Below are positions 36,591 through 44,831 of a DNA stretch of 55,980 nucleotides, piece by piece. Source of the DNA: Hyphomicrobium sp. (GTDB lineage Bacteria; Pseudomonadota; Alphaproteobacteria; Rhizobiales; Hyphomicrobiaceae); contig PERT01000017.1 of assembly GCA_002928955.1 (NCBI GenBank), forward strand, positions 1-55,980. Reading direction: 5' to 3'. The notes beneath the pieces were generated by a model. It worked only from the letters and a program-made list of their open reading frames with translations, made no database searches and was not told where the DNA came from. How positions within the stretch are numbered: the first letter of the stretch is position 1; each line of letters starts with the position of its first letter. The translations under genes were made by a program, and so were the position numbers.

Positions 36591-36618
36591 CAAAACAAAA
36601 AGCCGCCTCGTGGCGGCT
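36591..36618 (-). terminator. Intrinsic-terminator-like hairpin in the argD leader
   Basis: On the minus strand AGCCGCC-acga-GGCGGCT is a perfect 7-bp GC-rich stem (36601-36618), followed at once by TTTTTGTTTTG. It lies between a good promoter and the argD start, with no minus-strand gene upstream that it could terminate. An attenuator for argD is the simplest reading; a 5' stabilising hairpin is the alternative. Confidence 0.7.
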
Positions 36619-37135
36619 GTCCAAGCTGAATTCGTTACGTCGCCTTGCCCCATCTGTCAACGCCCTCGCCTGCCAGGATCATGGACACGAAGCCAAGGAC
36701 ATAATTCAACCTATCCCAGCAACATACAGCGAACGCGAATCGAGATGTGGCTGTTGAGCCACGACGGCTTGTCAATGGCGCTCTCACGTTCGGCTTCAGC
36801 TTGTATCAGAGATTCTGGATGTTGTAGCTTATCGACGTCGGGCCACGAGATGTCGCCAGTTGAGCGCATTTCTTACCGTTGGTTTCGACACGCGTCTGAT
36901 CCCCGAGTAGCGGGATCCGAGTACGGGCCCCCTGTTGGGATGTGTCTTGCCCGATCGCCAGTCCGCGTGATCAAGTCCTGCGTCCCCAGTCAAGCGTCAG
37001 TAGCCCGGGTCGGCTTCATTGCAGATCGACGCGCATAGTTTGCTGCGTCGAGCGCTCTGGAACCGGTCCGATCAGTTGCGATCCGAAGCCTACTTGGCTT
37101 CGCGTTTTCGCGCGATTGCCTATGGAGTGACAAAC
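36619..37135. promoter_or_regulatory. argD/gcrA divergent intergenic region
   Basis: About 517 bases with no gene. Besides the argD promoter it contains two GANTC sites, GAATC (36737-36741) and GATTC (36811-36815), the sequence methylated by CcrM in alphaproteobacteria. Their presence upstream of gcrA could couple its expression to replication, but two GANTC sites in 500 bp is not far from chance. Confidence 0.4.
36632..36660 (-). promoter_or_regulatory. Probable sigma-70 promoter for argD
   Basis: Minus strand: TTGACA (36660-36655), 17-nt spacer, TAACGA (36637-36632). The -35 is consensus and the spacing ideal. Transcription would begin near 36625, giving a leader of about 50 nt that starts right at the terminator-like hairpin. 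Confidence 0.6.
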
Positions 37136-37687
37136 ATGGCCTGGACCGATGAACGAGTTGAGCTACTCAAAAAGCTCTGGGGCGAAGGACTGAGCGCCAG
37201 CCAGATCGCTGGCCGCCTCGGTAGCGTGACCCGAAATGCGGTGATCGGCAAGGTCCACCGCCTCGGCCTTTCCGGCCGCGCAACCACTTCACGCATGAAG
37301 AGCCATCGCCCGCGCGCCCGGTTGGCAAACGCCAAACGCCCTGCCGCGAAGTCGCGCTTTGCGCAGCTTGGCAACCCAGCACTTAGGGCACTATACCAAC
37401 CCGACTCCGAACCCTATGTCTCCCCGATCGAAGATATGGTCATTCCGCTGGCCGAGCGCAAAACCATCCAGACTCTCGTCGAGTGCAGCTGCCGCTGGCC
37501 GATCGGCGACCCGCAGCTGGCCGACTTCCACTTCTGCGGCAAAGACAAGGTTCCAGGCCTGCCCTACTGCGAATTCCATGCGCGCCGGGCATTCCAGCCG
37601 CCGCAGGCTCGACGGCGTGATCGTGAGGTTAGCACCATCCCCGCAATCGCCAAGACAGTGGCCAATACCGACAAAGAGACGGTGTGA
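37136..37687 (+). CDS. gcrA: Cell-cycle regulator GcrA
   Basis: 183 residues. N-terminal DNA-binding domain MAWTDERVELLKKLWGEGLSASQIAGRLG with RNAVIGKVHRLGLSGR, then a basic linker. The C-terminal sigma-70-interacting part is CSCRWPIGDPQLADFHFCGKDKVPGLPYCEFHARRAF. GcrA works with CcrM-methylated GANTC sites to drive cell-cycle genes. ATG 37136 has GGAG upstream; the in-frame TTG-type start at 37019 is not family-like. A strong terminator follows. Confidence 0.96.
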   Translation: MAWTDERVELLKKLWGEGLSASQIAGRLGSVTRNAVIGKVHRLGLSGRATTSRMKSHRPRARLANAKRPAAKSRFAQLGNPALRALYQPDSEPYVSPIEDMVIPLAERKTIQTLVECSCRWPIGDPQLADFHFCGKDKVPGLPYCEFHARRAFQPPQARRRDREVSTIPAIAKTVANTDKETV

Positions 37688-37743
37688 CGGCTTCAATTGT
37701 ACAAGATGCGCCAGAGCTCTAGAGCTCCAGGCGAGGGGGAGAG

Positions 37744-37782
37744 GGCCGGAGGCCACGGTTGTGGCGTCCGGCCTTTTTTTTT
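37744..37782 (+). terminator. Rho-independent terminator of gcrA
   Basis: GGCCGGA (37744-37750) pairs with TCCGGCC (37767-37773), with an inner CAC/GTG pair around a GGTT loop, followed by nine T (37774-37782). It is 57 nt after the gcrA stop. Confidence 0.92.
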
Positions 37783-37953
37783 AAAGCTTCGGGGTCGCGT
37801 CGGCGACACACCACCAAAGACACGAGCGGGTTAAGCTTGTGGCCCGCGTCACCAGGTCACCAAGCGCCGGCCACATAATCATGCGTCGGAAACCAAAAGC
37901 GGTGCTGAAACGTGCGCGGATGGGAAGATGAAGTCGGCCCTGGTCCCGTTCAA

Positions 37954-38652
37954 CTATAAGCGGCTCGGCGGCTCGCCAAACACATAACCGGAACCGCGCA
38001 CGGTACGGATCGGGTCTTTCTCTTTGCCGCGGATCAGGGATTTTCTCAGCCGGCCAATGTGGACGTCGACGGTCCGCTCGTCGACAAAAGCATCCCGCCC
38101 CCAGACGCCATCGAGCAGTTGCGCCCGAGACAGCACGCGGCCAGGACTTTCCATGAGGAATTCGAGTAGCCGGTACTCGGTCGGCCCAAGCCTCACATCC
38201 CGCAACCCGCGGGTCACCTTGTGGGCCGAGCGGTCGAGTTCGATGTCACTGACCTTGAGCACGTCCGCCAGGCGATCCGGCGACGATCGTCGCAAAATGG
38301 CCTTCACTCGTGCCATCAGCTCGGGAAGCGAAAATGGCTTTACGACATAGTCGTCGGCGCCGGTCGACAACCCGCGTATGCGGTCGGCTTCCTCGCCACG
38401 CGCGGTGAGCATGACGATCGGGATGGCACGCGTCTCGGGCTTGGCGCGAAGGCGGCGGCAGATCTCGATGCCGGAAACCTGCGGCAACATCCAATCCAGC
38501 ACCACGAGGTCTGGACGTTCCTCGCGCACAAGCAGCTCCGCCTCTTCGCCGGTTTCGGCATGCCAAACGCGAAAGCCTTCGGACTCCAGATTGTAGCGGA
38601 GCAACTCGGCGAGCGGACCCTCGTCCTCGACGATGAGAACCTTAGCCGTCAT
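37954..38652 (-). CDS. phoB: Phosphate regulon response regulator PhoB
   Basis: 232 residues: receiver domain with D53 (VVLDWMLPQ) and K105 (VVKPFSLPEL), then an OmpR-type winged helix ending VDVHIGRLRKSLIRGKEKDPIRTVRGSGYVF. Phosphorylated by PhoR under phosphate limitation, it binds Pho boxes upstream of pst genes. Last gene of the pst-phoU-phoB run, 34 nt after phoU. Confidence 0.96.
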   Translation of the reverse strand: MTAKVLIVEDEGPLAELLRYNLESEGFRVWHAETGEEAELLVREERPDLVVLDWMLPQVSGIEICRRLRAKPETRAIPIVMLTARGEEADRIRGLSTGADDYVVKPFSLPELMARVKAILRRSSPDRLADVLKVSDIELDRSAHKVTRGLRDVRLGPTEYRLLEFLMESPGRVLSRAQLLDGVWGRDAFVDERTVDVHIGRLRKSLIRGKEKDPIRTVRGSGYVFGEPPSRL

Positions 38653-38686
38653 TGAACTGCCTCCTCATGAACCCGACCAACCGGCG

Positions 38687-39397
38687 TCAATCCTTCGAGA
38701 TCAACGTCGTGCTGGTCTGATCGAGTTTCGGACGGTCGTCGGTTATGTTCATACCCTTGACCAGGAAGTGCACCGTCTCGGCGATATTGGTGGTGTGGTC
38801 GCCGACGCGCTCGATGTTCTTGGCGCCGAACAAGAGGTGGGTCGAAAGACCGATATTGCGGGGGTCCTCCATCATGTAGGTGAGCAACTCGCGGAACAGC
38901 GAATTGTACATCGCGTCGATCTGCTCATCGTCGCGCCAGACGGCCATGGCCTTTTCGGCGTCGCGCTCGGAGTAGGCGTCCAGTACGGATTTAAGCTGCT
39001 TCAGCGCCAGCTCGACCATATGTCCGAGGCCCGTCATCAGGGGCTTGGGATGGGACTCGTGCGCAATGGCGAGGGCGCGCTTGGCGATATTCTTGGCCAG
39101 GTCGCCGACCCGCTCGAGATCGCCAGCGATGCGAAGCGCCGCCATGACCCGCCGCAGGTCGTCAGCCATGGGTTGCCGCCGGGCGATCATCGAGATCACC
39201 AGCGTCTCGATCTCACGCTGGAGCTGGTCGATCTGCTTATCGCTCTTGACAACGGTCTCGGCGAGCCGCGGATCGCGATGCTCGAGCGCGTCGAACGACA
39301 GGCCGAGATTGTGCTCCGCCAAGCCGCCCATGTGTGCGATTTTCTTGTCGAGTAGGGCGAGCTCTTCCTCGTACGAGGTGACGATGTGTTCGTTCAT
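38687..39397 (-). CDS. phoU: Phosphate signalling protein PhoU
   Basis: 236 residues, two three-helix PhoU repeats: HIVTSYEEELALLDKKIAHMGGLAE and ALRIAGDLERVGDLAKNIAKRA, then AKNIERVGDHTTNIAETVHFLV. It links PstSCAB activity to PhoR and keeps PhoR in phosphatase mode in high phosphate. ATG 39397 (MNEHIV) is preferred over upstream frames. 72 nt after pstB. Confidence 0.95.
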   Translation of the reverse strand: MNEHIVTSYEEELALLDKKIAHMGGLAEHNLGLSFDALEHRDPRLAETVVKSDKQIDQLQREIETLVISMIARRQPMADDLRRVMAALRIAGDLERVGDLAKNIAKRALAIAHESHPKPLMTGLGHMVELALKQLKSVLDAYSERDAEKAMAVWRDDEQIDAMYNSLFRELLTYMMEDPRNIGLSTHLLFGAKNIERVGDHTTNIAETVHFLVKGMNITDDRPKLDQTSTTLISKD

Positions 39398-39469
39398 GAT
39401 CATTCCTTTCCGCGACGCCAGGCGGGCAGAGTGTAGCGCGTTAAGCGGCACAGACACTCTACTCAAGAG

Positions 39470-40282
39470 TTAGCCGAAGCGTCCGGTGATGTAGTCCTGC
39501 GTCCGCTTGTCCTGCGGATTGGTGAAGATCTGGCTGGTTTCGCCCTCTTCGACAAGTGTGCCGAGATGGAAGAACGCCGTACGCTGAGACACGCGGGCGG
39601 CCTGCTGCATCGAGTGTGTGACGATGATGATGCAGTAGTTGGAGCGAAGTTCGTCGATCAGTTCCTCGATCTTGGCCGTTGCAATCGGGTCGAGGGCCGA
39701 GCACGGCTCGTCCATGAGGATCACTTCGGGACTGACTGCGATCGCGCGCGCAATGCAGAGCCGCTGCTGCTGGCCGCCCGAAAGACCGGTACCGCTCTCA
39801 AGCAGGCGATCCTTCACCTCTTTCAGAAGGCCGGCCTTTTCAAGACTCGTCATCACGATCTCGTCCATTTCCGCCTTCGATTGCGCGAGGCCGTGAATGC
39901 GCGGGCCGTAGGCGACGTTGTCATAGATCGATTTTGGGAAAGGATTGGGCTTCTGGAACACCATGCCGACGCGGGCGCGAAGCTGCACCACGTCGAGCGA
40001 CGGATCGTAGATGTCGCGGTTGTCGATGTTGATCGTGCCGGTCACGCGGCAGATCGGGATCGTGTCGTTCATGCGATTGATGCAACGGAGGAACGTGGAC
40101 TTGCCGCAGCCGGAGGGGCCGATGAACGAGGTCACGCTGCGGTCCGGGATGTCGACGTTCAACATCTTGATGGCGTGCTTTTCGCCGTAAAAGACGTTGC
40201 AATCTCGAGCGACAACCTTGGCGCCAACGCCTGCTGTCATGCGCGGAACAGTGTGTGTCGAAGTTGCGACTTGAGCGTCCAT
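39470..40282 (-). CDS. pstB: Phosphate ABC transporter ATP-binding protein PstB
   Basis: 270 residues. Walker [10 protein letters not shown], the PstB-type [25 protein letters not shown], signature [14 protein letters not shown], and Walker [14 protein letters not shown]. It powers high-affinity phosphate import with PstA and PstC. The N-terminal 20 or so residues before [11 protein letters not shown] are variable. Normal length. Confidence 0.97.
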   Translation of the reverse strand: MDAQVATSTHTVPRMTAGVGAKVVARDCNVFYGEKHAIKMLNVDIPDRSVTSFIGPSGCGKSTFLRCINRMNDTIPICRVTGTINIDNRDIYDPSLDVVQLRARVGMVFQKPNPFPKSIYDNVAYGPRIHGLAQSKAEMDEIVMTSLEKAGLLKEVKDRLLESGTGLSGGQQQRLCIARAIAVSPEVILMDEPCSALDPIATAKIEELIDELRSNYCIIIVTHSMQQAARVSQRTAFFHLGTLVEEGETSQIFTNPQDKRTQDYITGRFG

Positions 40283-40351
40283 GATAAATATCCTCGGAAC
40301 AGTGATCTTTTACGTTGGAATTCTCGGTGACAGTCGGGTGCCAAACAGGGG

Positions 40352-42094
40352 TCACCAGCGGCGCTCGAAGCGCTTCCGCAGCCAAATCGCCATTCCGTTC
40401 ATCAGAAACAGGAACCCGAGGAGCACGATGATCGCGCCGGCCGTTTTTGCCTGGAAAGCCTTTTCCGGCAGATCCGACCAAAGGTAGATCTGCACCGGCA
40501 TGACGGTCGCGGACTCGACGAACGATTGGGGCACGTCGACGATGAATGCGATCATTCCGATCATCAGCAACGGCGCCGTCTCGCCCAGCGCGTGCGCCAT
40601 GCCGATGATGGTGCCGGTCATGATGCCTGGCATCGCCAGTGGCAGGACGTGATGGAAGATGGCCTGCTGATGCGAGGCGCCCACGCCCAATGCGGCTTCC
40701 TTGATCGACGGCGGCACCGACCTGAGTGCGGCGCGGCCAGCGATGATGATGGTCGGCAGAACGAGCAGTGCGAGCACCAAACCGCCAACGAGCGGGGCCG
40801 AGCGCGGCAATCCGAAGAAATTGAGAAACACGGCGAGGCCAAGCAACCCGAACACGATTGATGGCACCGCGGCGAGGTTATTGATGTTGACCTCGACCAG
40901 ATCCGTGAAGCGGTTCTTCGGAGCGAACTCCTCGAGGTAGACCGCTGCTCCGACGCCGATCGGAAGGCAGAGGATCAGCGTGACGAACAGTGTCAATGCC
41001 GTGCCCACGAGTGCGCCGCGGACGCCGGCGAGTTCGGGCTCACGGCTGTCACCGGCCGTAAAGAAGCGCCAGTTAAAGACGTTCTCGACCGCACCGTTGG
41101 AACGAAGCCGTTCCAGGAACGCCACTTCCTGATCGGTCACCTTTCGGTTGGCCTCTGGCGTGACGAAAGTCACGATTTTCCAGTCCGCGGGCTTGGCCTC
41201 GGCCGTTGACTTGAGTGGCAGCAACACCTCGCCGGTGATGCTGCTGTCGCCGAGTTTGTTGGCCTTCACGAGACCACCATTGATCTCAATAAGAACGCTC
41301 GGCACCTTGTCATCGAGCACTTCCTCACCACGCGACAGCTCAGCGCGGGTCGAAAGGTTTTTTGCTTCTGCGGCAAGCTCGGTGCCGCGTGTCTGGTTGG
41401 CCTTGTCGGGCGATTTGAGCAGGCGGTTGGATTCGAATTGCGTGCGCGCGGCGGCGGCGGCAAGAGCGCGCTTGATGGTGATCAACTCATCGGAAAAGTC
41501 GTTGGAGGCGGTAAGAACCGTGATTTCTCCGTTCACACCCGACGGCGTAGCAATGCCGCGCGGCGCCCGTTTCACGATCGCGGTTTCGCCGCCCTTGAAG
41601 TAGAGGTCGGCGTCATCCGACAGCAGAAGCGGAACTTTCACGGTCTTGCCGATCAGCGCCGGGTTGGCGGCCAGCCGCTCGCGCAGCTCGTCCGGCGCGC
41701 CAGTCGACAACAGCCGGTTCAACTGTTTCTCGGCACTGCGACTTTCGATGCCGGGGATGGCATTGGCCAAGGCGGCCTTCGTGATCGGGAAGTAGTCGCC
41801 GCCGCGGATGGCCGCAACATCGGCCTTGCCCGGCGGGCCAAACGCATCGGCCGCCACCGGAACGTCGAGCACCAGACGATGCTGCCAGAACGACGGCAGA
41901 CCGCGCAGGAGGATGTCGGACAGCAACACGCCGACGAACACCGTGGTGATGCCGAGCGCCAGAAGACCATAGGTCTTGAAGCGCGCCTCGGAGCGGTAGC
42001 GGGCCCGGACCCTCGCCTGTGCCGCTGCCGATGTCACATCGACGCGGCGTTGCTTTGCGACGCCCATGGCGTTTGGTGCTGAGATATCAGTCAT
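40352..42094 (-). CDS. pstA: Phosphate ABC transporter permease PstA
   Basis: 580 residues, about twice E. coli PstA. After a cytosolic tail and one helix (residues 45-65) comes a large extracytoplasmic region of about 300 residues, as in DUF3333-containing PstA proteins of alphaproteobacteria. The conserved permease part is ARGALVGTALTLFVTLILCLPIGVGAAVYLEEFAP to the end, with the EAA-type loop IKEAALGVGASHQQAIFHHVLP. It overlaps pstC by 8 nt. Confidence 0.94.
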   Translation of the reverse strand: MTDISAPNAMGVAKQRRVDVTSAAAQARVRARYRSEARFKTYGLLALGITTVFVGVLLSDILLRGLPSFWQHRLVLDVPVAADAFGPPGKADVAAIRGGDYFPITKAALANAIPGIESRSAEKQLNRLLSTGAPDELRERLAANPALIGKTVKVPLLLSDDADLYFKGGETAIVKRAPRGIATPSGVNGEITVLTASNDFSDELITIKRALAAAAARTQFESNRLLKSPDKANQTRGTELAAEAKNLSTRAELSRGEEVLDDKVPSVLIEINGGLVKANKLGDSSITGEVLLPLKSTAEAKPADWKIVTFVTPEANRKVTDQEVAFLERLRSNGAVENVFNWRFFTAGDSREPELAGVRGALVGTALTLFVTLILCLPIGVGAAVYLEEFAPKNRFTDLVEVNINNLAAVPSIVFGLLGLAVFLNFFGLPRSAPLVGGLVLALLVLPTIIIAGRAALRSVPPSIKEAALGVGASHQQAIFHHVLPLAMPGIMTGTIIGMAHALGETAPLLMIGMIAFIVDVPQSFVESATVMPVQIYLWSDLPEKAFQAKTAGAIIVLLGFLFLMNGMAIWLRKRFERRW

Positions 42095-43490
42095 ACTGTT
42101 CTCTGTTCCGACGGACGATGATGAGGGCGATGACGTTCAGGATCAGCGTGAAGAAAAACAGCACAAGACCGAGTGCGAACGCTGCGAGTGTCTTGGCGCT
42201 GTCGAATTCCTGATCGCCAACCAGGATCGTCTTGATCTGCACTGTGATTGTGGTCACCGCGTCGAGCGGGTTGAATGTCAGGTTGGCGGCAAGACCGGCG
42301 GCCATCACCACGATCATGGTCTCACCGATGGCGCGGCTGATCGCGAGCATGAAGGCAGACACGATGCCCCCGAGCGCAGCCGGAAGGATGACCTGCTTGA
42401 TGGTCTCCGACTTCGTAGCGCCAAGTGCGTAGGAACCATCGCGCATCGACTGCGGCACGGCGTTGATGACGTCGTCGGAGAGCGATGAGATGAAAGGTAT
42501 GATCATCATGCCCATGACGAGGCCAGCGGCCAATGCGCTCTCGGATGCGATATCGAGCCCGAAGCTTTCGCCCCAGCCTCGGATCAGCGGCGCGACGGTC
42601 AAGGCTGCGAAGAAGCCGAGCACCACAGTCGGGATGCCGGCCAGAATTTCCAGGATCGGCTTGGCCCAGGCACGGAACGCCGGCGACGCGTATTCAGCCA
42701 AGTAGATCGCTGAAAGCAATCCGAGCGGACCAGCTACGCAGATGGCAATAAACGTAATGAGCAACGTGCCTGTGAGCAGAGGAATGAAGCCGAAGGCGGT
42801 CTTGATGTCGCCCTGATCCGCACGCAACGCCGCCTGCGGGTTCCATTCCGTGCCGAACAGGAAGTCGGAGACGGTCGGCCGGCCCTTGAGGGCGGGATCG
42901 AAGAAAAACCGCATCGTTTCGTAAAGCACCGAGAACACGATGCCGATGGTGGTGAGAACGGCAACCGTCGCGCAAAGCAGAAGGATCACCTTCACGATCC
43001 GCTCGAACATGTTGCGGGCCCGGAATTCGCCGTTCACCCGGATGAAGCTGAACAGCAGGCCGGCGCCGGCCAGGGCCACGCCGAGACCATAGACGAGCCA
43101 GCCGCCGAGTGAACTGGAGTTCCGGAGTGCCTCAGCCGCCGCTTTGAGTACGGCGGAGGGCTCGCCCTGGAACTTGCCGGTCAGAATGTTGTAGACGTCG
43201 CGCAGCGCCGCGCCGCGGGCGAGTTCGTTTGTCGCCACCTCCGAAGGCAGCTTGCTCAGCGCCTGGGCCTCGGACCACCGGGTCACGATGGTCGAGCCGA
43301 ACAGGTAGACGATCAACATCGGCAACAGCACCAGTGTCGCAGCCAGGAGGCCGTGATACATCGGCAGGGAATGCATCGATAGTCTGCTGCCCACCGCGCC
43401 GGTGCTGGCCAAGGCGTGAGCCCTGCCTCGAACGGCGACGAACCCTGCAATCATCAGAAGTGCGATCGTTCCGAAATAGATTCCCGACAT
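42087..43490 (-). CDS. pstC: Phosphate ABC transporter permease PstC
   Basis: 467 residues; longer than the E. coli protein through an N-terminal extension with two or three more helices. The permease core has IYLAEYASPAFRAWAKPILEILAGIPTVVLGFFAA and the cytoplasmic loop DGSYALGATKSETIKQVILPAA. ATG 43490 (MSGIYFGTIALL) is chosen since helix 1 begins there. The pstS-pstC gap of 135 nt holds a 9-bp hairpin. Confidence 0.94.
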   Translation of the reverse strand: MSGIYFGTIALLMIAGFVAVRGRAHALASTGAVGSRLSMHSLPMYHGLLAATLVLLPMLIVYLFGSTIVTRWSEAQALSKLPSEVATNELARGAALRDVYNILTGKFQGEPSAVLKAAAEALRNSSSLGGWLVYGLGVALAGAGLLFSFIRVNGEFRARNMFERIVKVILLLCATVAVLTTIGIVFSVLYETMRFFFDPALKGRPTVSDFLFGTEWNPQAALRADQGDIKTAFGFIPLLTGTLLITFIAICVAGPLGLLSAIYLAEYASPAFRAWAKPILEILAGIPTVVLGFFAALTVAPLIRGWGESFGLDIASESALAAGLVMGMMIIPFISSLSDDVINAVPQSMRDGSYALGATKSETIKQVILPAALGGIVSAFMLAISRAIGETMIVVMAAGLAANLTFNPLDAVTTITVQIKTILVGDQEFDSAKTLAAFALGLVLFFFTLILNVIALIIVRRNREQYD

Positions 43491-43587
43491 CGAACACGTC
43501 CTGGCGTGAGAAATTGAACTACAGAGTATTAGGGATCTTGTGTCGGGCAATGCCGTTACTGCGTCCGACGCAAACCGGCAAGGCGAA

Positions 43588-43615
43588 GCGGCTGCCAGCA
43601 GATGCCGGCAGCCGC
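43588..43615 (-). repeat. 9-bp hairpin between pstS and pstC
   Basis: GCGGCTGCC (43588-43596) and GGCAGCCGC (43607-43615) are exact reverse complements around a 10-nt loop, 10 nt past the pstS stop. There is no T-run. Such hairpins often stabilise the binding-protein mRNA so that more PstS than permease is made. Confidence 0.6.
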
Positions 43616-43625
43616 CCGCTCGAGA

Positions 43626-44693
43626 TTACTTGACGTCGGCAGCGGTGAGAACCTTCATCGCCTTCGCGCCTTCAGCGACCTTCGTGGCCTCTTCCTTCGG
43701 CATGGCGACCAGTCCCTTGCGGGCGAGGTAGCCGTCCTTGGAAATTGCCTTGTCGGAGACGTACTCGGCGACGAACTTGTCGAGGCCGGGGATCACGCCG
43801 ACGTGCTGCTTCTTGATGTAGACGAACAGCGGGCGGGCACCCTTGAACTTGCCCGACGAGATGGCATCATAGGCCGGCTCGACGCCTTCGATCTTGGCGC
43901 CCTTGAGCTTGGCCAGGTTTTCTTCGAGGAACGAGAAGCCGAACACGCCGACCGCGTTCTTGTTGGCTTCGAGCTTCTGGACGATAACGTTGTCGTTCTC
44001 GCCAGCTTCGACGTAGGCGCCGTCCTTACGGATCGACTTCCAAACCTTGTCGAAAGCCTTACCGTCGGCCTTCTTGAGGTCCTTGAGCGAAGGGAATTCC
44101 TCGGCGCCCTTCTCAAGATAAAGTTCGTGGAACGAGTCACGCGTGCCGGAGGTCGGCGGTGGGCCGAGAACCTCGATCTTGACGGCCGGAAGAGCGGCGT
44201 CGATGTCCGACCAGTTCTTGTAAGGGTTGGCGACGAGCTTGCCGTCCTTGTCCGGGACCATCTCGGCCATGGCGAGGAAGACCTGCTTGCGCGTCAGCGA
44301 GAGGTTCGGGCCAGCCTTCGACTGGGCCAGAACTAGACCGTCGATGCCGATGCGGATCTCGACAATGTCCTTGACGCCGTTCTTGTCGCAATCCTCGAAC
44401 TCGCCCTTCTTGATGGCGCGCGAGGCGTTCGACACGTCCGGATGGCCCACGCCGACGCCGGCGCAGAACAGCTTGAAGCCGCCGCCCGTACCGGTCGACT
44501 CGACGACCGGGGTCTTGCCGGCACCCGACTTGCCGAACTGCTCGGCAACAGCGGTGGTGAACGGATACACCGTCGACGAGCCGACGATGCGGATCTGGTC
44601 GCGCGCCGAAGCCGCACCGGCAAACGCGATAGTGCCCACGACGGCGACGGCCGTCGACAGGCTGATGAACTTGGTGGTCACGCTGATCTCCAT
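43626..44693 (-). CDS. pstS: Phosphate-binding protein PstS
   Basis: 355 residues. Signal peptide ending around FAGAASARDQ, then IRIVGSSTVYPFTTAVAEQFG, ESTGTGGGFKLFCAGVG and SGTRDSFHELYL, the phosphate-contact segments of the PstS fold. Periplasmic donor for PstCAB. It lies between phoR upstream and pstC downstream; the AT-rich 138-nt gap to phoR should hold its own promoter. Confidence 0.96.
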   Translation of the reverse strand: MEISVTTKFISLSTAVAVVGTIAFAGAASARDQIRIVGSSTVYPFTTAVAEQFGKSGAGKTPVVESTGTGGGFKLFCAGVGVGHPDVSNASRAIKKGEFEDCDKNGVKDIVEIRIGIDGLVLAQSKAGPNLSLTRKQVFLAMAEMVPDKDGKLVANPYKNWSDIDAALPAVKIEVLGPPPTSGTRDSFHELYLEKGAEEFPSLKDLKKADGKAFDKVWKSIRKDGAYVEAGENDNVIVQKLEANKNAVGVFGFSFLEENLAKLKGAKIEGVEPAYDAISSGKFKGARPLFVYIKKQHVGVIPGLDKFVAEYVSDKAISKDGYLARKGLVAMPKEEATKVAEGAKAMKVLTAADVK

Positions 44694-44786
44694 GTCATGG
44701 CGTGTACGAGGGAAGCTCAATCGACACCCGCTGAAGCTCCCCACCCGGCACACGGTGCTCGGGTGACTACTTGTTAAGCCACCATG

Positions 44787-44804
44787 GCTTCTGTTTTATG
44801 ACAT
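44787..44804 (-). promoter_or_regulatory. Candidate Pho box upstream of pstS
   Basis: Minus strand ATGTCATAAAACAGAAGC. The first half matches the Pho-box half-site CTGTCAT at six of seven positions, followed by the AT spacer; the second half matches at only about three of seven. Location in an AT-rich stretch 94 nt before the pstS start is right for PhoB control, but the site is imperfect. Confidence 0.35.
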
Positions 44805-44831
44805 ATTATTGCATTGTTTTTCATAAATATT

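Noticed and set aside
36631-36682. 15-codon leader peptide (MILAGEGVDRWGKAT) upstream of argD
   Set aside because: It overlaps the -35/-10 promoter elements, so it would not be transcribed from that promoter. It has only one Arg codon and no ribosome-binding site.
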